In this document: piece by piece, positions 7,264-8,827 of the stretch
Numbering within the stretch: the stretch's first letter is position 1
How the letters are laid out: the number at the start of each line of letters is the position of its first letter
Origin: Comamonadaceae bacterium
GTDB taxonomy: Bacteria; Pseudomonadota; Gammaproteobacteria; Burkholderiales; Burkholderiaceae_C
Assembly: GCA_947458415.1 (NCBI GenBank)
Contig: CANGZG010000100.1
Span: 1-8,827, forward strand
DNA length: 8,827 bases
Reading direction: 5' to 3'
Program-made: the position numbers and the translations under genes
Notes under the pieces: model-generated
The model's input: only the letters and a program-made list of their open reading frames with translations
What the model was told of the DNA's origin: nothing
The model's database searches: none

Positions 7264-7272
7264 TGACATAAT
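7264..7272 (+). promoter_or_regulatory. Possible extended -10 promoter for a leaderless DUF1178 transcript
   Basis: TGACATAAT matches the extended -10 consensus (TGnTATAAT) with one mismatch in the hexamer. With a usual 6-nt gap the transcription start falls at 7279, the A of the DUF1178 ATG, so the mRNA would have no leader. The gene indeed lacks a Shine-Dalgarno sequence. No good -35 is seen at 16-18 nt, which extended -10 promoters can tolerate. This is a prediction only. Confidence 0.4.
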
Positions 7273-7278
7273 GCGCCC

Positions 7279-7767
7279 ATGAAAGTGCTCAATCTTCAAT
7301 GTCAACACCAGCATCAATTTGAGGGCTGGTTTGCCTCTGAGGACGATTACCAGACGCAGCGTGCGCGTGATTTGGTGGAGTGCCCGGTGTGCGGCGACAA
7401 CACCATTCAAAAGTTACTCAGTGCGCCACGCTTGAATTTGCTGACTTCCCGTCTTGAGCCCCAGCCGATTCAGACCGAGCCAGTTGCTGCCAGCCATGAT
7501 CTTGTGCCCATGGCGGATGCTGCGCCTGTGCCGATGCCGCATGAGGCGCAATTGGCTTGGTTAAAGATGGTCCAGCATGTGATGGCCAACACAGAAGATG
7601 TGGGAAATGGCTTTGCAGAAGAAGCCCGCAAAATGCACTATGGTGAGACCGAAGAGCGCAACATCCGCGGTCAGGTTTCGTTAGAAGAAACCCATTCATT
7701 GTTGGAAGAAGGCATACCTGTCATGCCATTACCCTTGCCAGCCGCGCTCAAAGGCTCTGTTCACTGA
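7279..7767 (+). CDS. DUF1178 family zinc-ribbon-like protein
   Basis: The 162-aa soluble protein matches the DUF1178 family (PF06676), whose biochemical role is unknown. Its N-terminus MKVLNLQCQHQHQFEGWFAS, with Cys8, His10 and His12, together with CPVCG (Cys35, Cys38), looks like a small zinc-ribbon or knuckle. The C-terminal half contains the family block NTEDVGNGFAEEARKMHYGE (104-123), followed by ERNIRGQ and EEGIPVMPLP. Residues about 52-88 are a Pro/Ala-rich variable linker. There are no membrane segments or signal peptide. It lies 27 nt downstream of nuoN, and from memory this family recurs near nuo operons in Burkholderiales, so co-transcription is plausible. No Shine-Dalgarno sequence precedes the ATG; instead a possible -10 element and a three-codon ORF (ATG at 7271, stop overlapping the start as ATGA) are seen. 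Family assignment is confident; function is not. Confidence 0.93.
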   Translation: MKVLNLQCQHQHQFEGWFASEDDYQTQRARDLVECPVCGDNTIQKLLSAPRLNLLTSRLEPQPIQTEPVAASHDLVPMADAAPVPMPHEAQLAWLKMVQHVMANTEDVGNGFAEEARKMHYGETEERNIRGQVSLEETHSLLEEGIPVMPLPLPAALKGSVH

Positions 7768-7787
7768 ACCCCAAGCATCAGTTAACA

Positions 7788-7801
7788 GGGGCGACTGCCC
7801 C
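7788..7801. terminator. Small GC hairpin between convergent genes, weak terminator candidate
   Basis: GGGGC (7788-7792) and GCCCC (7797-7801) form a 5-bp perfect stem with a GACT loop, inside the 42-nt gap between the convergent DUF1178 and small-protein genes. Its position suits a shared bidirectional terminator. However, the stem is short and neither strand has a T-run after it, so it is not a typical intrinsic terminator. Confidence 0.25.
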
Positions 7802-7809
7802 GATGAACC

Positions 7810-7953
7810 TCACTTGTTTTTCAATTTCCCGCGTGGCGCCACGAAGGTCACTGGCGCACTCGGTCTGTCTCCCGGCACGATCACTTTGGGAGGTGAGGTG
7901 TCCTTTTTGGGTTTCTTGGTCATTTTGTGACTGCGCTGTTCGCCTTTGGCCAT
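7810..7953 (-). CDS. Small lysine-rich hypothetical protein (47 aa)
   Basis: The predicted 47-residue protein begins MAKGEQRSHKMTKKPKKD and ends in PRGKLKNK. It is strongly basic, Lys/Pro-rich and probably disordered, with no membrane segment. The N-terminal MAKG-x-Q-R-S-x-K...KKPKKD pattern resembles small uncharacterised proteins I recall from proteobacteria; I cannot name a function. The ATG at 7953 is preferred over an upstream in-frame ATG at 7998 because GGAGA at 7959-7963 is spaced 5 nt from it and the basic pattern begins there. The extra 15 residues of the longer form are not family-like. It lies 49 nt downstream of the nitroreductase gene on the same strand, so it may be the last gene of that transcript. 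A nucleic-acid-binding role would fit the charge but is a guess. Confidence 0.72.
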   Translation of the reverse strand: MAKGEQRSHKMTKKPKKDTSPPKVIVPGDRPSAPVTFVAPRGKLKNK

Positions 7954-7958
7954 GAGAT

Positions 7959-7963
7959 TCTCC
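7959..7963 (-). promoter_or_regulatory. Ribosome-binding site of the 47-aa protein (GGAGA)
   Basis: On the minus strand GGAGA ends 5 nt before the ATG at 7953. This is the main reason for choosing the 47-aa form over the 62-aa form. Confidence 0.65.
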
Positions 7964-8002
7964 GGTGGGTGTTGCGGTGGGGTAGCGCAAAGCAGCAATG
8001 GT

Positions 8003-8641
8003 CTACTTCACTTCGGTGACAAATTCGCTGCGCGGGCGGCGCACTTTGACCAGTGGCTCTAACCAGTCTTGACCACTGAGCCGATAACCCAAAGGCATGA
8101 GGGCCACACTGCGTAACCCACGCGCTGAAAGATGCAAAATTTCATCGACAGCAGCTGGCTGAAACCCCTCCATGGGTGTGCTGTCTACCTGTTCAAACGC
8201 GGCGGCGATCAGGCTGGCACCCAGTCCAATATAAGCTTGTCTGGCAGCGTGTTCAAAATTGACTTGTGCCTCACGCGCGGGGTAATTTTTTAGCAGCATG
8301 TTGCGGTAATTTTCCCAGCCTTCGTTGGTACCGCCACGTGCATTGACGTGCAGATCAAACATGTGGTTGATGCGGTCAGCGGTGTAGTTGTCCCAAGCCG
8401 CGAACACCAACAGCTGCGAGCCTTCTGTGATTTGCGCTTGGTCATTGGCTGCAGCGCGGATGCGGGCGCGCACCTCGGGGTTGCTCACCACAATGATTTC
8501 ATAGGGATGCAGGCCGCTGGAGCTGGGAGCCAATCGGGCGGCTTCCACAATCCGGTCCACCTTGTCTTGCGGCACCGTTTTGCTGGCGTCCATTTTTTTG
8601 GTGGCATAGCGCCATTGCAATTGTTCAATCAGTTGTGACAT
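8003..8641 (-). CDS. NAD(P)H-dependent nitroreductase-family oxidoreductase (NfsB-like)
   Basis: This 212-aa cytoplasmic protein belongs to the nitroreductase superfamily, FMN enzymes that use NAD(P)H to reduce nitroaromatics, quinones or flavins. E. coli NfsB is 217 aa. Seen in order: the FMN-phosphate contact RYATKKMD (11-18), the APSSSGLHPYEIIVV block (39-52), TEGSQLLVFAAWD (72-84), HAARQAYIGLGASLIAAAFE (131-150), and the isoalloxazine-side motif STPMEGFQP (154-162). LMPLGYR (181-187) is the C-terminal counterpart of the family's V/LPLGYR strand. The ATG at 8641 is chosen because AAGGA (8647-8651) is 5 nt upstream. A TTG start at 8659 would add six residues and lose this site. The gene follows an SDR gene by 29 nt. 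A GATAAT at 8662-8667 on the minus strand could be an internal -10, but no -35 supports it. The physiological substrate cannot be told from sequence. Confidence 0.93.
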   Translation of the reverse strand: MSQLIEQLQWRYATKKMDASKTVPQDKVDRIVEAARLAPSSSGLHPYEIIVVSNPEVRARIRAAANDQAQITEGSQLLVFAAWDNYTADRINHMFDLHVNARGGTNEGWENYRNMLLKNYPAREAQVNFEHAARQAYIGLGASLIAAAFEQVDSTPMEGFQPAAVDEILHLSARGLRSVALMPLGYRLSGQDWLEPLVKVRRPRSEFVTEVK

Positions 8642-8646
8642 GCGGT

Positions 8647-8651
8647 TCCTT
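8647..8651 (-). promoter_or_regulatory. Ribosome-binding site of the nitroreductase gene (AAGGA)
   Basis: AAGGA on the minus strand lies 5 nt upstream of the ATG at 8641, which settles the start in favour of MSQLIEQLQW. Confidence 0.65.
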
Positions 8652-8670
8652 GTTTGCAATGATTATCGCC

Positions 8671-8827
8671 TCAGCCCCTGGCCAGGGTGACCCCGCCGTC
8701 CACCACCAAGGTGTGTCCCACCACGTAGTCGCTGGCGGCACTTGAAAGATAGATGGCTGCAGCGGCCATGTCTTCATCACGGCCAATGCGTTGAGCGGGA
8801 ATTCTTTCAGCCGTGGCCTCCTCGTGG
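8671..8827 (-). CDS. Short-chain dehydrogenase/reductase (SDR), C-terminal fragment cut by window edge
   Basis: The last 51 residues of a protein enter from the right edge on the minus strand and stop at a TGA at 8671-8673. The sequence reads ...AERIPAQRIGRDEDMAAAAIYLSS, then AASDYVVGHTLVVDGGVTLARG. This is the typical C-terminus of classical SDRs: the R-x-G-x-x-x-D/E-[IVM] segment, the helix AAAIYLSS, the S-D-Y-V-x-G turn, and the final V-D-G-G motif. Such enzymes use NAD(P)(H) to oxidise or reduce alcohols and ketones. The Rossmann fold, the YxxxK active site and the start are outside the window, so cofactor and substrate cannot be judged. It is 29 nt upstream of the nitroreductase gene in the same direction, suggesting co-transcription. 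Confidence 0.9.
   Translation of the reverse strand, partial: HEEATAERIPAQRIGRDEDMAAAAIYLSSAASDYVVGHTLVVDGGVTLARG

Noticed and set aside
7263..7268. TTGACA as a -35 box
   Set aside because: A matching -10 would have to lie inside the DUF1178 coding sequence about 17 nt on, where no TATAAT-like hexamer is seen; the overlapping extended -10 reading fits better.
7778..7990. A 70-codon minus-strand frame overlapping the 47-aa protein gene
   Set aside because: It lies in another frame, has no ribosome-binding site, and its sequence looks like an out-of-frame reading of the basic small protein.
1..8827. Search for CRISPR arrays, transposons, integrase or attachment sites, tRNA or rRNA genes, and defence systems
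   Set aside because: No spaced repeats, transposase-like frames, tRNA-like cloverleafs or defence-protein motifs were found by eye; the region is conserved housekeeping sequence.

Overview
The window is an ordinary bacterial chromosome segment. About 82% of it is the 3' part of a respiratory complex I (NADH:ubiquinone oxidoreductase) operon, in the order nuoH(partial)-I-J-K-L-M-N, all on the + strand. The protein sequences (Burkholderiales-type NuoI, NuoL and NuoM, and a DUF1178 gene just after nuoN) point to a betaproteobacterium, most likely a Comamonadaceae-like freshwater lineage. Base composition looks moderate by eye, and TTG is a very common leucine codon. The genus cannot be fixed from this sequence alone.

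Layout. Positions 2-7251 hold the membrane-arm genes: the quinone-site subunit NuoH (C-terminal 229 residues), the 2x[4Fe-4S] subunit NuoI, the small subunits NuoJ and NuoK, and the three Mrp-antiporter-like proton channels NuoL, NuoM and NuoN. All expected channel glutamates, lysines and histidines are present, so the complex looks functional. Intergenic gaps are 12-43 nt, or a 4-nt overlap at nuoJ/K, as expected of one transcript. Immediately after nuoN lies a DUF1178 zinc-ribbon protein (7279-7767). It may have its own extended -10 promoter that would give a leaderless mRNA.

A 42-nt convergent intergenic region with a small GC-rich hairpin separates this from a minus-strand group. Read in its own direction, that group is the 3' end of a short-chain dehydrogenase (entering from the right edge), an NfsB-type flavin nitroreductase, and a 47-aa lysine-rich small protein. 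The spacings (29 and 49 nt) fit a second operon, but its promoter is outside the window.

No mobile elements, CRISPR arrays, RNA genes or defence systems were seen, and I did not find a new multi-gene system. The most unusual structure is at the nuo gene junctions. Three of them (H/I, L/M, M/N) carry tiny ORFs of 5, 19 and 12 codons whose starts overlap the upstream stop and whose stops overlap the next gene's start. They look like possible translational-coupling relays. The possible leaderless promoter of the DUF1178 gene is the second point of interest.
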